Notes: generated from the letters alone by a model not told the origin. A stretch of DNA of 64,000 nt from Phenylobacterium glaciei (GCF_016772415.1 NZ_JAGSGD010000001.1:3125501-3189500); one strand, 5' to 3'. Positions 34,983 to 44,349 are shown, counted from the first letter of the stretch. Numbers and translations are program-made.

Positions 34983-36308
34983 TCAGTCGATCCCCGCCAG
35001 CACCCCGCCCAGGATCTCCACCAGCGCGCCGACCTGCGCCTCCGATATGATCAGCGGCGGCGACAGCGCGATGATGTCTCCTGTCGCGCGCACCAGCAGC
35101 CCCGCCGCCAGCGCCTTGACCAGCACCTCGTAGCCCCGCGCCCCCGGCGCCCCCTCACGGGGCGAAAGCTCGACGGCGCCCATCAGGCCGACATTGCGGA
35201 TGTCGATCACGTGCGGCTGCGCATGCAAGCTGTGCAGCGCCGCCTCCCACAGGGGCGCGATGGCCGCGCCCCGGGCGAACAGGTCCTCGCGGGCATAGAT
35301 ATCCAGCACCGCCAGACCCGCCGCGCAGGCGACCGGATGGCCGGAATAGGTGTAGCCGTGGAAGAACTCGATCGCGGCCTCGGGTCCCTGGACGATGGCG
35401 TCGTGCACCCCCCGCTTCACGAACACCGCCCCCATGGGAATGACCCCGTTGGTCAGGCCCTTGGCCGTGGTCATGAGGTCCGGCGTCACCCCGAAGGCCT
35501 GGGACGCGAAGGGCGCGCCCACCCGCCCGAACCCGGTGATCACCTCGTCGAAGATCAGCAGGATCCCGTGCCGGTCGCAGATCTCCCGCAGGCGCGCCAG
35601 ATAGCCCACCGGCGGCGGCAGCACACCGGCCGATCCGGCCACCGGCTCGACGATCACCGCGGCGATGGTCTCAGGCCCGTGCAGGGCGATCAGCCCCTCC
35701 AGGGCGTCGGCCTTCTCAACCCCATGCGCCGGCAGGCCGCGCGAAAACGCGTTGCGCGTCAGGTCATAGGTCGACGGCAGGTGATCCACCCCCGGCAAGG
35801 TCACGAAGGTCCGCCGATTGTTGACCAGGCCCCCCACCGACAGCCCGCCGAACCCCACCCCGTGATAGCCCTTCTCCCGGCCGATCAGCTTGGTGCGCTG
35901 CCCCTCCCCGCGCGCCCGGTGATAGGCCATGGCGATCTTCAGCGCCGTATCGACCGACTCCGATCCGGAGTTGGTGAAGAACACCCGGTCCATCCCGGCC
36001 GGCGCGATCTTCGTCAGCCGCTGCGCGAATTCGAACCCGATCGGATGGCCCATCTGGAACGACGGCGCGAAGTCGAGGGTCATCAGCTGCTGGCGCACCG
36101 CGTCAGCGATCTCGGCGCGCCCGTGGCCGGCGTTGACGCACCAGAGCCCCGAGGTCCCGTCCAGCACCTCCTGGCCCTCGACCGTGCGGTAGTACATGCC
36201 GCTCGCCGCCGCCAGGAGGCGCGGATCGGCCTTGAACTGCCGGTTGGCGGTGAAGGGCATCCACCAGGCCGCCAGGTCGGGGCGGTTGTCTCCGAAGTCG
36301 GCGCTCAT
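34983..36308 (-). CDS. Class III aminotransferase (omega-amino acid:pyruvate type)
   Basis: A 441-residue PLP enzyme. The PLP lysine is in TTAKGLTNGVIP near residue 285; LLIFDEVITGFGRVG carries the cofactor-binding Asp. RDFGDN..WWMPFTANRQFK at the N-terminus and FFTNSGSESVDTALKIA match beta-alanine:pyruvate and related omega-transaminases, which move the amino group from beta-alanine, taurine or amines to pyruvate. GGAG precedes the ATG at 36308; an earlier in-frame codon extends into intergenic DNA. First gene of a probable three-gene operon. Confidence 0.92.
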   Translation of the reverse strand: MSADFGDNRPDLAAWWMPFTANRQFKADPRLLAAASGMYYRTVEGQEVLDGTSGLWCVNAGHGRAEIADAVRQQLMTLDFAPSFQMGHPIGFEFAQRLTKIAPAGMDRVFFTNSGSESVDTALKIAMAYHRARGEGQRTKLIGREKGYHGVGFGGLSVGGLVNNRRTFVTLPGVDHLPSTYDLTRNAFSRGLPAHGVEKADALEGLIALHGPETIAAVIVEPVAGSAGVLPPPVGYLARLREICDRHGILLIFDEVITGFGRVGAPFASQAFGVTPDLMTTAKGLTNGVIPMGAVFVKRGVHDAIVQGPEAAIEFFHGYTYSGHPVACAAGLAVLDIYAREDLFARGAAIAPLWEAALHSLHAQPHVIDIRNVGLMGAVELSPREGAPGARGYEVLVKALAAGLLVRATGDIIALSPPLIISEAQVGALVEILGGVLAGID

Positions 36309-36453
36309 GGTCGGGTCTCCTTGGCCGCCACAGGCAATCATGTTCGGCGAACAACCGCCAGCCGCCGCCTTGCGCAGGCGTGGGGCAAGGGCCTATCTGC
36401 CAAGCCATTGAAGCGCCGCCGCAGGCCGGCGCCCTATTTCAAGGACGCCATTC

Positions 36454-37470
36454 ATGCAGACCCATCGCCTCGGCAAGAGCGCCATCGTCGTCTCCAAGAT
36501 CTGCATGGGGACCATGACCTTCGGCTCCCAGGTCGACGAGGCCGCCTCCCACCGCATCCTCGACATGTCGCTGGAGGCCGGGATCAACTTCTTCGACGCC
36601 GCCGAGAACTACCCGGTGCCGCCGAGCGAGGAATGGGCCGGCCGCACCGAGGAGATCGTCGGCCGCTGGCTGAAGACCAAGCGCCGCGACGAGGTGATCC
36701 TGGCCACCAAGGTCTGCGGCCCCAGCCACGGCTGGATCAAGGGCGCCGTGCGGGCCGGCATGACGGCGCTGGACCGCCACAACATCACCCGCGCCGTCGA
36801 GGCCAGCCTCACGCGCCTGGGCACCGACTATATCGACCTCTACCAGACCCACTGGCCCGACCACGGCGTCGCCTATGACGAGACCCTGGAGACCCTCGAC
36901 GACCTGATCCGCGAGGGCAAGGTCCGCGTCATCGGCTGCAGCAACGAGACCACCTGGGGTCTGATGAAGAGCGTCGCCACCTCCGAGCGGCTCGGCGTCG
37001 CCCGCTACCAGACCATCCAGAACAACTTCAGCCTCAACAACCGCCGCTTCGAGGACGAGCTGGCCCAGGCCTGCCGCCAGGAAGGGATCAGCCTGATCCC
37101 CTACTCGCCCCTGGCCGGCGGCGTGCTGTCGGGCAAGTACCAGGGCGGGGCGAGGCCCGACGGCGCACGCTTCTCCCGCTATCTCGCGCTAGGCGGCCGC
37201 CAGGCGGTGATGGCCCAGCGCTTCATCAACGACAAGTCGCTGGCCGCCACCGAACGCTTCGCCGCCGTCGCCGCCGAGGCGGGCATGTCGCTGGTCACCC
37301 TGGCCACCGCCTGGAGCAAGCAGCACGACTTCGTCGCCTCCACCATCGTCGGCGTCTCCAAGGAAGACCAGCTCCCCGACATCTTCGCCGCCGCCGACGT
37401 GACGCTGTCGCCCGAGGTGCTGTCGAAGATCGACGCCGTGTCGAAGGAGTTCATGTACCCGATGGGGTGA
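36454..37470 (+). CDS. Aldo/keto reductase (Tas-like)
   Basis: A 338-residue NADPH-dependent reductase with the (beta/alpha)8 AKR fold. The catalytic tetrad is visible: Asp in FFDAAENYPVP, Tyr in the same segment, Lys in VILATKVCG and His in YQTHWPD. LIPYSPLAGGVLSGKY and the C-terminal STIVGVSKEDQL bind the cofactor. ENYPVPP instead of ENYG matches the Tas subgroup. AAGGA lies before the ATG. Substrate unknown. Divergent from the aminotransferase operon; a type A repeat follows. Confidence 0.93.
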   Translation: MQTHRLGKSAIVVSKICMGTMTFGSQVDEAASHRILDMSLEAGINFFDAAENYPVPPSEEWAGRTEEIVGRWLKTKRRDEVILATKVCGPSHGWIKGAVRAGMTALDRHNITRAVEASLTRLGTDYIDLYQTHWPDHGVAYDETLETLDDLIREGKVRVIGCSNETTWGLMKSVATSERLGVARYQTIQNNFSLNNRRFEDELAQACRQEGISLIPYSPLAGGVLSGKYQGGARPDGARFSRYLALGGRQAVMAQRFINDKSLAATERFAAVAAEAGMSLVTLATAWSKQHDFVASTIVGVSKEDQLPDIFAAADVTLSPEVLSKIDAVSKEFMYPMG

Positions 37471-37494
37471 TTTTAACCGCTCCAACCATCCAGG

Positions 37495-37623
37495 ATCGTC
37501 ATCCTCGAGCTTGTCCCGAGGACCCATGATCTCCGCCTGCCCGTAGAGGGCGCGAACGTCACCGCTGCGGGCCATCAGCGCCACGGTGTTTATGGGTCCT
37601 CGGGACAAGCCCGAGGATGACGG
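37495..37623. repeat. Intergenic repeat type A, copy 4 (diverged)
   Basis: Arms CCTCGAGCTTGTCCCGAGG and CCTCGGGACAAGCCCGAGG with the inner ATGATCTCCGCC of the other copies at the left, but the right inner arm is changed. It lies between the convergent aldo/keto reductase and C69 peptidase genes. Confidence 0.82.
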
Positions 37624-37652
37624 AGTTTGGGAGCCGTCGGTGGCGGCGAACC

Positions 37653-38918
37653 TTACCGCACCAACCCCGCCACCCCGTTCAGCCGCGCCCAGCTGCGGGC
37701 GTAGGCTGAGCCGCCGGGCCGGGCGGGCTCCAGCGCCGAGGCCCACCGCGCCTCGGCCTGCGCGGCCTCCCGCCAGCAGTCGGCGACGGCCGCCGCGAGA
37801 TCATCGGCCCTGTCGATCCGCGCCCGGAACCCCGCTTCCAGGGCGTCCCGCTCGTCCGCAATCAGCGCTATCCCCGCCGCATGGTCGGCCAGCAGCGCCC
37901 GGTGCAGCCGCTCGTGCCGCCACCACAGGCTCTTCCTGTCATACCCATCCGACGGCGCCGGCCCCACCGGCGGCGCGCCCGTCGCAAACAGCACCGGCTT
38001 GAACAGGCTCGTGCAGGGCGCCGAGGTCGCCGTCACCCAGTGCACCGCGCGCTCGGGCCCCACCTCAGAGACCATCGAGGCCACCGACTGGCTGCGACGC
38101 GCCCCCGAGGCGGCGTGCATGCAGATGGTCCGCCCCACGGTATTGGCGGGGCTCCAGTCGGCCGCGTCGCCGTGGTCGCGCAGGATGGCCATCATCACCG
38201 CCGGATCGAGCTGATCCCCGGCCCGGTCCATCAACCCCTGCCCCCGCGCGCAACGTCCCCGCCCGAAGCTCACCGCGTCGCGGACCTCGTCGATCAGGTG
38301 AGCGGCGACATCGAACCGACCCTGTCCCTGCGCCGCCAGCCCCGGACTGATGTCCGAGTACCCCGTCCCAATACTGTAGGCGTTGGACAGCGACCGCCGA
38401 CCGGCCACGCGCTCCACCACCCAGTCGCGCCCCATCGTCTCCAGAACATAGGCTTCCCGCGCGTCGGCGACGATGAAGCCGTTGTGATAGTAGAACCGCC
38501 CCAGGTGTCCGCAGTCGCCGCCCTGGCCGTGCCGCTCCAGCAGCTCGATGATCACCGCCAGCGCGCCCGCCGCCGTGGCGCCCCGCTCCAGCCCCAGCCG
38601 CACCAGGTCCATGCCCGTCAGGGCGCGCCGCCTCTGGGCCGGAACCCGCGCATGCAGCGCCTCGTTGCCGATCACCACCCCATGCTCATTGGCCCCCATC
38701 TCCGCCCCCCACATCCAGCAGGGCCGGCTGATCAGGCACGCATGGGTCTGCGCGACATCTGGAATGGAAATGTAGGTCAGCTTCAGGTCGCCACCACCGC
38801 GCCGAGCCGGATGCATCTCCAGCACCTGTGCCTCATTGCGCTCCCGGTCGCTGTTCTTGGCGAACAGCAGCTTCCCGCGTGGGGTCTCGGAGGCCAGGGC
38901 TACCAGGGTGTCGCACAT
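37653..38918 (-). CDS. Secernin/C69 dipeptidase family protein
   Basis: A 421-residue N-terminal-nucleophile hydrolase. It opens MCDTLVALASET with Cys2 as the presumed nucleophile after removal of Met1, and FAKNSDRERNEAQ is the secernin signature; MGANEHGVVIGNEA follows near residue 75. No signal peptide. The family is related to dipeptidase A and penicillin acylase-like amidases, but secernins in bacteria have no assigned substrate. The ATG fixes the start because Cys must be second. Divergent from the methyltransferase across a type A repeat. Confidence 0.9.
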   Translation of the reverse strand: MCDTLVALASETPRGKLLFAKNSDRERNEAQVLEMHPARRGGGDLKLTYISIPDVAQTHACLISRPCWMWGAEMGANEHGVVIGNEALHARVPAQRRRALTGMDLVRLGLERGATAAGALAVIIELLERHGQGGDCGHLGRFYYHNGFIVADAREAYVLETMGRDWVVERVAGRRSLSNAYSIGTGYSDISPGLAAQGQGRFDVAAHLIDEVRDAVSFGRGRCARGQGLMDRAGDQLDPAVMMAILRDHGDAADWSPANTVGRTICMHAASGARRSQSVASMVSEVGPERAVHWVTATSAPCTSLFKPVLFATGAPPVGPAPSDGYDRKSLWWRHERLHRALLADHAAGIALIADERDALEAGFRARIDRADDLAAAVADCWREAAQAEARWASALEPARPGGSAYARSWARLNGVAGLVR

Positions 38919-38956
38919 GGGGTGAGCTTATCGGGGAGCGGACCGTCCAAACAACA

Positions 38957-39087
38957 ACCGTCATCCCCGGGCTTGTCCCGGGGACCCATGATCTCCGTCT
39001 GGCCGCAGATTGCGCGGCGCGTGCCGGAGATAATTACTGAACTGCGGAGATCATGGGTGGCCGGGACAAGCCCGGCCATGACGATCA
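38957..39087. repeat. Intergenic repeat type A, copy 5
   Basis: Very similar to copies 1 and 2, same orientation: CCCCGGGCTTGTCCCGGGG, inner ATGATCTCCGTCTGGCCGCAG, inner GCGGAGATCATGGGTGG and right arm GGCCGGGACAAGCCCGGCC. Unusually it lies between divergent genes, so here it cannot be a terminator and is in promoter space. Confidence 0.88.
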
Positions 39088-39152
39088 AGAGGGAAGCCCT
39101 TGCCACCCACGCCTGAGCGCTCAATCTCGCCTGAAAGCCAGGGGAGGCGAAC

Positions 39153-39941
39153 ATGGCCGTAGCAGTAGCCCAGAACACCGGCGCGGAGTTCGAGGACGAG
39201 GGCGTCGTGGCGGCCTATGTCCACCGCACTCCCTATCCGCCGGCCCTGTTCGACCGCCTGCTCCAGCTCACCCCTGGCCGCGAGCGCCTGCTCGATCTCG
39301 GCTGCGGCCCCGGCAAGCTGACCCTCACCCTCGCCCCGCACTTCAGGGAGGTGCTGGCCGTCGATCCTTCCGCCGCCATGTTGCGCCTGGCCCAGCACCT
39401 CGACGCCGGCGCCAATCCGCACATCGCCTGGACGGAAGCCTTCGCCGAGGACGTCGCCCTCCCCGCCAACCTCGACCTGATCGTCGCCGGCGCCAGCATC
39501 CACTGGATGGACGCTCCGCGCCTTTTCCCGAGGCTCGCCGCCGCCCTGGCGCCGCAAGGCCAGATGGCCATCCTCGGCGGTGACGGCCCTGCCGCCGCGC
39601 CCTGGATCGCCGCCTGGAACCAGACCATCGTCGACTGGGTCGGCAAGCTGGGGGGCCAGTGGAACGACCCCGGACACACCGCCCGCGTCACCGGCCACCA
39701 GCCCTGGTTCGACGTCGCCGCTACCGAGGTGTTCACCGCCCCGATCACCCAGGCCGTCGACGACCTCATCGAGGCGGAGCATTCCCGCGCCACCTGGTCC
39801 CGGGCCAAGATGGGGCCGCTGGCTCAGGCCTTCGGCGCCGACCTGCGCGCCGTCGTCGCCCCCTATGCCATCGACGGCAAGGTGGCGTTCGAGATCAGCT
39901 CCACGCTTTGGTGGGGAACACCACGGAGCGTGGCAGCCTGA
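39153..39941 (+). CDS. Class I SAM-dependent methyltransferase
   Basis: A 262-residue protein with the SAM motif LLDLGCGPGKLTLTLA near residue 48, VLAVDPSAAMLRLA as the acidic strand 2 end, and LIVAGASIHWMD as motif IV. The order resembles the Trans-aconitate/UbiE-like methyltransferase 11 and 25 group, small-molecule enzymes. GGGAGG precedes the ATG. Substrate unknown. Followed by a HAD phosphatase gene 95 bp on, same strand. Confidence 0.9.
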   Translation: MAVAVAQNTGAEFEDEGVVAAYVHRTPYPPALFDRLLQLTPGRERLLDLGCGPGKLTLTLAPHFREVLAVDPSAAMLRLAQHLDAGANPHIAWTEAFAEDVALPANLDLIVAGASIHWMDAPRLFPRLAAALAPQGQMAILGGDGPAAAPWIAAWNQTIVDWVGKLGGQWNDPGHTARVTGHQPWFDVAATEVFTAPITQAVDDLIEAEHSRATWSRAKMGPLAQAFGADLRAVVAPYAIDGKVAFEISSTLWWGTPRSVAA

Positions 39942-40035
39942 AGTGGATGCCGGTTCAGGCGTCCGCCACCCGACCACGAAGATGTCGACTCCTCACCCCG
40001 CTTGACCGACTCCGGCGAGGCGATCAGAAACGCCC

Positions 40036-40830
40036 ATGATCCGCCTCATCGCCACCGACCTCGACGGCACCCTGCTGCGCCACGACGGCTCGATCTCGGC
40101 CCGCACCCGCAAAGCCCTGGGAAACGCTCGCGAGGCCGGCATCGCCGTGGCCTTCGTCACCGCCCGGCCGCCGCGGGATGTCCACCACATCGCCGACGAC
40201 CTCGCCATCACCGGGCTGGCGGTCTGCTCCAACGGCGCCCTGCTCTACGACCTCGCCGAGAGCCGGGTGATGCGCCAGGAGGCCCTGCCCACGGCGATAG
40301 CCCTCGAGCTGATCGGCGAGCTGCGCCGCTCCGATCCGCACTTCAGCTTCGCCACCGAACACGGCCACAAGGTCGGCCGCGAGGACGCCTTCCCGGTCGC
40401 GATGTTCGACGGCTTCGTCCACCACCACGAGCCCCGCGTGGAGCCGGTCCACAGCCTCTGCGACGAGGACCTGATCAAGATCCTGGTCCACCACCCGGTC
40501 CACGAGATCGACGACCTCCACGCCCTGATCCGGTCTCTGGCCGGCGACCGCGTGGCCGTCACCCACTCCGGCGCCGACTTCGTGGAGTTCGGCGCGCTCG
40601 GCGTCTCCAAGGCCAGCGGCCTGCTGCATCTCGCCGCCGACCTGGGCGTCGAGGCCCACGAGATCATCGCCTTCGGCGACATGCCCAACGACATCCCCAT
40701 GCTGAGGGCCGCCGGCCGCGGCGTCGCCGTCGCCAACGCCCACCCCCACGTCCTGGCCGCCGTCACCGAGACCACCGCCACCAACCAGGACGACGGCGTG
40801 GCGAGGATCATCGAGACGCTGCTGGCTTAG
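40036..40830 (+). CDS. HAD superfamily phosphatase, Cof type
   Basis: A 264-residue class IIB HAD hydrolase. Motif I is ATDLDGTLLRHDG (nucleophile Asp8, acid Asp10), motif II is in CSNGALLYD, and motif IV is IAFGDMPNDIPML near residue 215; the cap domain lies between residues 80 and 190. Cof/YidA members dephosphorylate sugar phosphates, pyridoxal phosphate or flavin nucleotides; which one cannot be read. It is complete and cytoplasmic. Confidence 0.93.
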   Translation: MIRLIATDLDGTLLRHDGSISARTRKALGNAREAGIAVAFVTARPPRDVHHIADDLAITGLAVCSNGALLYDLAESRVMRQEALPTAIALELIGELRRSDPHFSFATEHGHKVGREDAFPVAMFDGFVHHHEPRVEPVHSLCDEDLIKILVHHPVHEIDDLHALIRSLAGDRVAVTHSGADFVEFGALGVSKASGLLHLAADLGVEAHEIIAFGDMPNDIPMLRAAGRGVAVANAHPHVLAAVTETTATNQDDGVARIIETLLA

Positions 40831-40919
40831 CTTGAGGCCTCCGCACATTTCTAAGCGGGGCTGTCGGAACGACACCGGATTCTGAGCGCTGTTGAGCCTC
40901 AATCTCCGGAGAAACCACG

Positions 40920-41309
40920 ATGCGAAATACGATGGGGGCCCTTGCGGGCGCCGCTCTGACCCTGGCCCTGATGGGTGCCTGTTCCAAGCCCGCCTCACAG
41001 ACCGCCGCCGACACCTCGGCCGCGGCGGTCGACGCCACCGCCAGCGCCGAAGCCCCCGGCGGCGCGGTGTCCCCGCCCACCGCCAATGACGCGGTGGACA
41101 CCGGCGCCACGGCCTCCGACAGCGCGCCGGAAGCCGCCTCCAACTCCTTCACCCAAGACCAGGCCAAGGGCCACATCGAGAACGCCGGCTACACCGAGGT
41201 CACGGGCCTCGCCAAGGGCGCCGACGGCATCTGGACCGCCAAGGCCAAGAAGGACGGCAAGACCCTGGACGTCGCGCTCGACTTCAAGGGCGCCGTCACC
41301 GCCCACTAA
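40920..41309 (+). CDS. Small lipoprotein with PepSY-like C-terminal domain
   Basis: A 129-residue protein. Lipobox LMGAC places the lipidated cysteine near residue 21. A threonine/alanine-rich spacer to about residue 70 leads to a compact domain SFTQDQAKGHIENAGYTEVT.. GLAKGADGIWTAKAKKDGK, which looks like a PepSY-type fold found in secreted inhibitors. GGAGAA lies before the ATG. It ends 22 bp before the stress-protein gene, so both are probably one transcript and may respond to envelope stress. Confidence 0.8.
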   Translation: MRNTMGALAGAALTLALMGACSKPASQTAADTSAAAVDATASAEAPGGAVSPPTANDAVDTGATASDSAPEAASNSFTQDQAKGHIENAGYTEVTGLAKGADGIWTAKAKKDGKTLDVALDFKGAVTAH

Positions 41310-41331
41310 CCCTCAAGCTTAGGAGCTCATC

Positions 41332-42066
41332 ATGAGCCGCACCGTTTCCCGCCTGTTCACCACCCACACCCAAGCCATGACCGCCGTCTCCGACCTGGAG
41401 GCCTCAGGCGTCTCGCGTGATGACATCAGCATCATCGCCAGCAACGCCGACAACTGGCACGACGGCCATCGCCACCCCGGCGGCGACGTCGACGGTGACA
41501 ACGACACCGCTGAAGGCGCCGGCAAGGGCGCGACCACCGGGGGCCTGATCGGCGCCGGCGGCGGCCTGCTCGCTGGTCTCGGCATGCTCGCCATCCCCGG
41601 CCTCGGCCCCGTGGTCGCCGCCGGCTGGCTGGTCTCCACCGTGGTTGGAGCCGCCGCGGGCGCCGCCGCCGGTGCCGCCGCCGGTGGCGTGCTGGGCGCC
41701 CTGAAGGACGCCGGCCACTCCGACGAGGACGCCCACGTCTATGCCGAAGGCGTTCGACGCGGCGGAACCCTGGTCAGCGTCAAGGCCAAGGACGAGGAGG
41801 CCGCCCGGATCGACGTGCTTCTCAACCAGCATCAGGGCGTCGACGCCCTGACGCGGGGCGCTGACTACCGCGCCGGTGGCTGGGACCGCTTCGACGCCGA
41901 GGCCGCCCCCTACACCGCCGACGAAGTGGTCCGCGAGCGCCAGCGCTACGGCGAGAGCCGCTCCTTCGCCAACCAGGACGGCCGCGACGACAGCCTCGAC
42001 GCCGATCGTGATCGCCGCCCCGGCGCTCCGGGCGTCTCCGCGCCCATCCCCGGCACGGACATCTAG
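41332..42066 (+). CDS. General stress protein-like (YflT/17M) with glycine zipper
   Basis: A 244-residue protein. Residues 1-50 (SRLFTTHTQAMTAVSDLEAS, RDDISIIASN) are the general stress protein 17M N-terminal domain. From about 60 to 135 is a long glycine/alanine-rich hydrophobic hairpin (GATTGGLIGAGGGLLAGLG, VVGAAAGAAAGAAAGG) that should insert in membrane, then GGTLVSVKAKDEEAARI and a charged tail. AGGAG is six bases before the ATG. Commonly linked to osmotic or envelope stress in alphaproteobacteria. A terminator follows. Confidence 0.85.
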   Translation: MSRTVSRLFTTHTQAMTAVSDLEASGVSRDDISIIASNADNWHDGHRHPGGDVDGDNDTAEGAGKGATTGGLIGAGGGLLAGLGMLAIPGLGPVVAAGWLVSTVVGAAAGAAAGAAAGGVLGALKDAGHSDEDAHVYAEGVRRGGTLVSVKAKDEEAARIDVLLNQHQGVDALTRGADYRAGGWDRFDAEAAPYTADEVVRERQRYGESRSFANQDGRDDSLDADRDRRPGAPGVSAPIPGTDI

Positions 42067-42115
42067 AGCTACAGGTCAGAGGCGCCGCCAAAGCCCACGG
42101 CGCTGAGAACCGCCA

Positions 42116-42145
42116 GGCCCTCCGGTTTACACCGGGGGGCCTTTT
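42116..42145 (+). terminator. Intrinsic terminator after the stress-protein gene
   Basis: GGCCCTCCGGT and ACCGGGGGGCC pair across a short TTAC loop and end in TTTT. It closes the two-gene lipoprotein/stress-protein transcript just before the Nudix gene. Confidence 0.8.
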
Positions 42146-42191
42146 GGCGTGGGTGCGCTAGCTTTCCCCTCCGTTCGCAGGAGAATCGCCG

Positions 42192-42629
42192 GTGGCCCGC
42201 TTCAAGATCATCCCGGAGGTCCATCTGGTCCTGCTCCGCGAGGGCGAGGTCCTGATGCTGCGCCGCTGCAACACCGGTTATGCCGACGGCCAGTACAGCC
42301 TCGTCGCCGGCCACGTGGACGGCGGCGAGACCTTCGCCGCCGCCATGGCCCGCGAGGCCTTCGAAGAGGCTGGTCTGCGCCTGGCTCCCTGCGACCTCGC
42401 CCTGGTCCACACCATGCACCGCAAGTCCGACAGCGAGCGCCTCTCGCTGTTCTTCCGCGCCGAAACCTGGCCCGGCGAGCCGGTGAACATGGAGCCGGAC
42501 AAGTGCGACGACCTGCGCTGGTTCCCAGTGGATCAGCTGCCCGACAACACCATCCCCTACATCCGCGCCGCCCTGGGCCACGTGCTGGCCGGCGAGATCT
42601 ATTCGGAGTTCGGGTGGGACGAGCCCTAG
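42192..42629 (+). CDS. NUDIX hydrolase
   Basis: A 145-residue pyrophosphatase. The Nudix box is [20 protein letters not shown] followed by AGL (residues about 38-60), with all catalytic glutamates in place. [23 protein letters not shown] precedes it. These enzymes cleave nucleoside diphosphates linked to another moiety, often sanitising oxidised nucleotides; the exact substrate is unknown. The start is GTG with AGGAGA seven bases upstream. Single gene. Confidence 0.93.
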   Translation: MARFKIIPEVHLVLLREGEVLMLRRCNTGYADGQYSLVAGHVDGGETFAAAMAREAFEEAGLRLAPCDLALVHTMHRKSDSERLSLFFRAETWPGEPVNMEPDKCDDLRWFPVDQLPDNTIPYIRAALGHVLAGEIYSEFGWDEP

Positions 42630-42941
42630 TCACACACCCCTCCACCGCTCATCCCGGCGAAGGCCGGGACCCAGGTGAAGCCCCCCATCGCCTGGAAGGT
42701 CACCGTTAAATCTCGGATCAACTCGGTCAGTTCAGGGTGAATCTGGGTCCCGGCCTTCGCCGGGATGAGCGGGAAGTTGGTCGGTCGCACCCCCAAGCTT
42801 GACCTGAAGCCCCGCGCCCGCCACAAGGCCGGCAGGCAAGCGTCCGAGGCGGCTTACAAATATCGCGCTCGCCCCAAGCGCCCGCAGCAAGACGCGGGAT
42901 TGCGGCCTCGCGTGGCCGAGCCACCTCGACGGAATTTCTCA
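42630..42941. other. Intergenic region before the MFS gene
   Basis: 312 bp. The first part is type B repeat copy 2 (42645-42773). The rest has no ribosome site or recognised motif. An in-frame extension of the MFS gene runs through it, but it begins inside the repeat and codes a basic, unstructured leader, so it is taken as non-coding leader or promoter DNA. Confidence 0.65.
42645..42773. repeat. Intergenic repeat type B, copy 2
   Basis: Arms identical in plan to copy 1: CCGCTCATCCCGGCGAAGGC at the left and the reverse complement at the right, GGGACCCAG/CTGGGTCCC at the inner ends. The spacer differs in length and sequence. Located between the Nudix and MFS genes on the same strand. Confidence 0.9.
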
Positions 42942-44192
42942 ATGACCACCCTGCCTGTCGCCCTCACGCGCGACCGCGACTTCATGAAACTGTGGGCCGC
43001 CCAGGCGGTCTCCACCTTCGGCGCCCGCATTACCCGGGAGGGCCTGCCGATGACGGCGGTCCTGACCCTGGGCGCCAGCCCCGCCACGCTCGGCGTATTG
43101 GCCGCGCTGTCCTACGGCCCGGCCTTCTTCGTGGGCCTGTTCGGCGGCGGCTTCGTCGACCGCCGCCATCGCCGCCCGATCCTCATCGCCGCCGACCTCG
43201 TGCGCGCCGGCGTGCTGATCACCGTGCCCATCGCCGCCTGGCTGGGCTGGCTCAGCCTCTGGCAGGTGTTCGCCGCGGCCGTCGCGGTGGGCGCGGCCAG
43301 CGTGCTCTTCGACATGGCCGACCACGCCTACCTGCCCGCCCTGATCGGGACCGAGCGCCTGGTGGACGGCAATTCCAAGCTCTCGGCCACGGAGTCGGTG
43401 GCCGAGCTCGGCGGCCCGGCCCTGGCCGGCTTCCTGTTCCAGTGGCTCACCGCCCCCTTCGCCATCGCGGTCAATGCGGTGACCTACCTGGTCTCGGCCG
43501 TCTTCCTGATGGGCATCCAGAAGGTCGAGCCCGATCCCGAGCCCGTGCCGCCCCAGCACTGGGTCGCCGACCTGACCCAGGGCTTCCGCGTCGCCTGGGC
43601 CGAGCCGCGCGTGAGGCCCCTGCTGCTGATGACCGCCACCAACGGCCTGTTCGGCGGCGGCTTCGCGGCGCTGTACCTGCTGTTTGCCCTGCGCACCCTG
43701 CACCTCAGCCCCGCCATGCTGGGGATCACCGTGGCCTTCGGCGGCCTGGGCGCCCTGATGGGTGCGGGCCTGGCCGCCCCCATCGCCAAGCGGATGGGCG
43801 CCGGCCCCGCCATCGTCGTCACGGCCGTGGCCACGGCCGGCAGCGCCCTGCTGATCCCCCTCGCCCCCGCCGCACCCCTGGCCGGCATGGCGGTGCTGAT
43901 CGTCTCCCAGCTGCTCGGGGACTCCCTGGGCACGGTCTACAACATCCTGGGCGCCAGCCTTCGCCAGACCGTCCTGCCCCAGGAAACCCTCGGACGCGCG
44001 GCGGGCGCCTTCAAGGCCGCCGGCGGCGGGACCATGCTGGTGGGCGCCCTCGGCAGCGGTGTCCTCGCCAACGTCATCGGCGTTCGCGAAACCCTGTTCA
44101 TCGCCGCGGCGGGACTCGCGGTCGGCCCGCTGATCGCGCTCGCCTCCCCTGCCCTGCGCGGCGTGAAGGTGATTGAATTGGAGACCGAATAG
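42942..44192 (+). CDS. MFS transporter (DHA3-like efflux type)
   Basis: A 416-residue polytopic membrane protein with about 12 hydrophobic helices. DRDFMKLWAAQAVSTFGARIT and LFGGGFVDRRHRRPILI (motif A between helices 2 and 3) with ALIGTERLVDGNSKLSATES match the MFS group of drug and siderophore exporters such as EntS and macrolide-efflux MefA. The substrate cannot be determined. The ATG at 42942 is used because the family begins there; the ribosome site (GGAA) is weak. Complete. Confidence 0.88.
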   Translation: MTTLPVALTRDRDFMKLWAAQAVSTFGARITREGLPMTAVLTLGASPATLGVLAALSYGPAFFVGLFGGGFVDRRHRRPILIAADLVRAGVLITVPIAAWLGWLSLWQVFAAAVAVGAASVLFDMADHAYLPALIGTERLVDGNSKLSATESVAELGGPALAGFLFQWLTAPFAIAVNAVTYLVSAVFLMGIQKVEPDPEPVPPQHWVADLTQGFRVAWAEPRVRPLLLMTATNGLFGGGFAALYLLFALRTLHLSPAMLGITVAFGGLGALMGAGLAAPIAKRMGAGPAIVVTAVATAGSALLIPLAPAAPLAGMAVLIVSQLLGDSLGTVYNILGASLRQTVLPQETLGRAAGAFKAAGGGTMLVGALGSGVLANVIGVRETLFIAAAGLAVGPLIALASPALRGVKVIELETE

Positions 44193-44203
44193 CCGATCCA
44201 ACC

Positions 44204-44348
44204 CCGCTCATCCCGGCGAAGGCCGGGACCCAGATACATCCGCTGCTTTCAGGATTTTTGGTTCAGATCGTGACCTATGACCTGGGTCCCGGCCTTCGCC
44301 GGGATGAGCGGATGGGTGGCCGGGACGAGCCCGGCCATGACGATCCGG
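44204..44348. repeat. Intergenic repeat type B copy 3 with a type A half
   Basis: 44204-44311 is a complete type B element between the convergent MFS and P450 genes. It is followed directly by GGGTGGCCGGGACGAGCCCG and CCATGACGATCC (44314-44348), which is one arm of a type A element without its partner. This compound suggests insertion of one repeat into or next to the other. Confidence 0.85.
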
Positions 44349-44349
44349 G

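Noticed and set aside
42765-42941. 59-codon extension of the MFS transporter
   Set aside because: Starts inside a type B repeat and is basic and unstructured; the family begins at the ATG at 42942.
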